Shown here: positions 62,180 through 64,000 of the stretch, in pieces
How positions within the stretch are numbered: the stretch's first letter is position 1
How the letters are laid out: every line of letters starts with the position of its first letter
From: Pseudomonas sp. 102515
GTDB taxonomy: Bacteria > Pseudomonadota > Gammaproteobacteria > Pseudomonadales > Pseudomonadaceae
DNA length: 64,000 bases
Direction: 5' to 3'
Assembly: GCF_031085165.1 (NCBI RefSeq)
Contig: NZ_JAVHTY010000005.1
Location: 310,001-374,000, forward strand
Translations under genes and position numbers: made by a program
Notes under the pieces: model-generated
Database searches by the model: none
The model's input: the letters and a program-made list of their open reading frames with translations, nothing else
Told to the model about the DNA's origin: nothing

Positions 62180-63904
62180 ATGACCAGATACCTTGCGCTG
62201 CTGACGACCGCCCTGCTGCTCGCCGGCTGCCAGAACCTCGGGCGCCAGCCGACGCCCGCTGCCGCCATCCCGCCGCCCACCGCCAAGACCAGCACGCCGC
62301 AGCCGGCCGGCTCCTTTCGCGAAGACACCCTCTATGACCTGCTGGTCGGCGAGCTGGCCGGTCAGCGCAACCGTTTCGACATCGCCCTGACCAACTATGT
62401 CGAGCAGGCCAAGTCGACCCAGGACCCGGGGGTCGCCGAACGGGCCTTCCGCATCGCCGAGTACCTGGGCGCCGATACCCCGGCGCTGGAAACCGCGCAG
62501 ATCTGGGCGCGCAACGCCCCCGACAACCTGGATGCCCAGCGCGCCGCCGCCATCATGCTGGCCCGCGCCGGTCGCTATGACGAATCCATGGTCTACATGG
62601 AGCGCGTGCTCCAGGGCCAGGGCGACACCCATTTCGATTTCCTCGCCCTCTCGGCGGCGGAAACCGACGAGACCACCCGTGCCGGCCTGCTCAAGAGCTT
62701 CGACCGGCTGCTGGCCAAGTATCCGCACAATGGCCAGCTGCTGTTCGGCAAGGCGCTGCTGCTGCAGCAGGACGGCCGTGCCGACGAAGCCCTCAAGCTG
62801 CTGGAGCGCAATCCGGCGGCCAAGCGCGAAGTCGCGCCGCTGCTCCTGCGCGCCCGCCTGTTGCAGAGCCAGGACCGCAGCGGCGAGGCCCTGCCACTGC
62901 TCGAAGCCGGCATCCGCCAGCACCCGGAAGACCGTCGCCTGCGCCTGGCCCATGCTCGGCTGCTGGTGGAACTGGATCGCCTGGACCAGGCCAAGCGCGA
63001 ATTCGCCGAGCTGGTCACCCAGTTCCCGGACGACGATGACCTGAGATTCTCCCTGGCGCTGGTCTGCCTGGAAGCCCAGGCCTGGCGCGAAGCCCAGATC
63101 TATCTCAAGGAACTGATCGACCGCGGCAGCCACGTGGACGCCGCGCACCTCAACCTGGGTCGCAGCTACGAAGAACTCGACCAACCCGAGCAGGCGCTGG
63201 CCGAATACACTCAGGTCGGGCCGGGCACCGACTACCTGGCCGCCCAGCAACGCCAGGCGGAAATCCTGCTGGGCAGCGGCCGTATCGCCGAGGCGCGCCA
63301 GCGCCTGGCCGACGCCCGCAAGCGCCAGAGCGAATACGCGGTGCCGCTCTATCTGCTGGAAGTCGAGGGCCTGGCCAGTGCCGACCAGACCGCCCTCGCC
63401 GACCAGACCGTGCAGCAGGCCCTGCAGCAGTATCCCAACGACCTCAACCTGCTCTACGTCCGCTCCATGCTGGCGGAAAAGCGCGGTGATCTCGGTCAGC
63501 TGGAAGGCGATCTGCGCTACATCATCGCCCACGACCCCGACAACGCCATGGCGCTCAACGCCCTCGGCTACACCCTGGCCGATCGCACCCCGCGGCTGGC
63601 CGAGGCGCGCCAGCTGATCGACAAGGCGCACCAGCTGAGTCCGGAGGACCCGGCGATCCTCGACAGCATGGGCTGGATCCGCTATCGCCAGGGCCAGCTG
63701 GCCGACGCCGAACGCTATCTGCGCCAGGCCTACGAACGCTTCCCCGACGCCGAAGTGGCGGCCCACCTGGGCGAGGTGCTCTGGGCTCAGGGCAAGCGCA
63801 GCGAAGCGCGCAAGGTCTGGCGCGTGGGCCTCGACGCCGACGCCGATGACGCCATCCTGCGCAGCACCCTCAAACGCCTGACTGGAAGCGAAACCCTCCG
63901 ATGA
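62180..63904 (+). CDS. TPR-repeat lipoprotein
   Basis: 574 residues. Lipoprotein signal with ALLTTALLLAGC (Cys about 17), then about a dozen tetratricopeptide repeats over residues 60-560 (for example ALNALGYTLADRTPRLAEAR and DSMGWIRYRQGQLADAERYL). Likely outer-membrane or periplasmic scaffold, partner unknown. It corresponds by context to PA4667, upstream of lolB. Its stop overlaps the lolB start by 4 bp. Confidence 0.88.
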   Translation: MTRYLALLTTALLLAGCQNLGRQPTPAAAIPPPTAKTSTPQPAGSFREDTLYDLLVGELAGQRNRFDIALTNYVEQAKSTQDPGVAERAFRIAEYLGADTPALETAQIWARNAPDNLDAQRAAAIMLARAGRYDESMVYMERVLQGQGDTHFDFLALSAAETDETTRAGLLKSFDRLLAKYPHNGQLLFGKALLLQQDGRADEALKLLERNPAAKREVAPLLLRARLLQSQDRSGEALPLLEAGIRQHPEDRRLRLAHARLLVELDRLDQAKREFAELVTQFPDDDDLRFSLALVCLEAQAWREAQIYLKELIDRGSHVDAAHLNLGRSYEELDQPEQALAEYTQVGPGTDYLAAQQRQAEILLGSGRIAEARQRLADARKRQSEYAVPLYLLEVEGLASADQTALADQTVQQALQQYPNDLNLLYVRSMLAEKRGDLGQLEGDLRYIIAHDPDNAMALNALGYTLADRTPRLAEARQLIDKAHQLSPEDPAILDSMGWIRYRQGQLADAERYLRQAYERFPDAEVAAHLGEVLWAQGKRSEARKVWRVGLDADADDAILRSTLKRLTGSETLR

Positions 63905-64000
63905 TCCGCGTGCGTACCTTCGTCACCCTGTTGCTGCTCGCCCTGCTGGCCGGTTGCGCCAGCACCTCTCGCCAGGAAGCCGTGGAAGGCCAGGGTAACG
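63901..64000 (+). CDS. lolB: Outer membrane lipoprotein LolB, 5' end
   Basis: Only 33 residues are in the window: a lipoprotein signal peptide MIRVRTFVTLLLLALLAGC with a clear lipobox. Assignment as LolB, the outer-membrane lipoprotein receptor, rests on position after the hemA-divergent TPR lipoprotein, where lolB and ispE follow in pseudomonads, and on the ATGA overlap. The fold itself lies beyond the edge. Confidence 0.72.
   Translation, partial: MIRVRTFVTLLLLALLAGCASTSRQEAVEGQGN

Overview
The window is high-GC chromosomal DNA from a Pseudomonas (gammaproteobacterium). The protein families, gene order and leader elements all fit that genus: RetS, PagL, OpgGH, GcbA-type diguanylate cyclase, mcl-PHA-associated protein, and an SAH riboswitch in front of ahcY. 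From memory of the P. aeruginosa PAO1 map, the window is a mosaic of four blocks that are collinear there but lie apart: roughly priA to pip (PA5050-5080), speA to retS (PA4839-4856), ahcY-metF-DEAD helicase (PA0432-0428) and PA4642 to lolB (PA4642-4668). No tRNA, rRNA, CRISPR, prophage or transposase gene is visible, and almost every base belongs to a confident housekeeping gene.

Layout. 1-9510 (+): priA 3' end, argS, a SPOR protein, hslVU, a DUF971 gene, then ubiE-ubiJ-ubiB; a small PHA-granule family gene lies on the minus strand at 6080-6358. 9511-12729 (+): a MITE-like repeat, hisI-hisE, tatABC, rsmE. 12800-18523 (-): opgGH (periplasmic glucans), then dtd and pip. 18655-24922: an isochorismatase-fold hydrolase (+), then a minus-strand run of PEBP protein, lipocalin, small lipoprotein, speA, yciH, Nudix hydrolase and DUF2333. 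25191-41053 (+): gcbA, dsbD, aroQ-accB-accC, prmA, a DUF3426 protein, dusB-fis, purH, purD, retS. 41037-46118: a thioesterase (-), then SAH riboswitch-ahcY-metF and a DEAD-box helicase (+). 46332-51902: PA4642-like gene, wbuC and hpt (-), upp-uraA (+), hemH and a TIGR01777 gene (-). 52079-56513 (+): FAD oxidoreductase, then an operon of a TudS/DUF1722 protein (RudS-like), a MerR/LitR-type regulator and a DNA photolyase. 56544-61934 (-): pagL and the overlapping chain hemA-prfA-prmC-moeB-murI. 62180-end (+): a TPR lipoprotein and lolB, cut by the window edge.

The most interesting stretch is 53100-56525. Two TGTACA boxes exactly 12 bp apart precede rudS-litR-phr, whose genes overlap by 11 and 4 bp. 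The spacing fits the operator reported for LitR/PplR photosensory MerR regulators of pseudomonads. The operon would join repair of UV-damaged DNA to removal of 4-thiouridine, the near-UV chromophore of tRNA. Other points of note are a three-copy structured repeat with covarying stems (9615, 31074, 46191), the apparent clean absence of the mcl-PHA synthesis cluster between 6073 and 6080, and four transcription-unit ends in which the stop codon sits in the loop of a strong hairpin.
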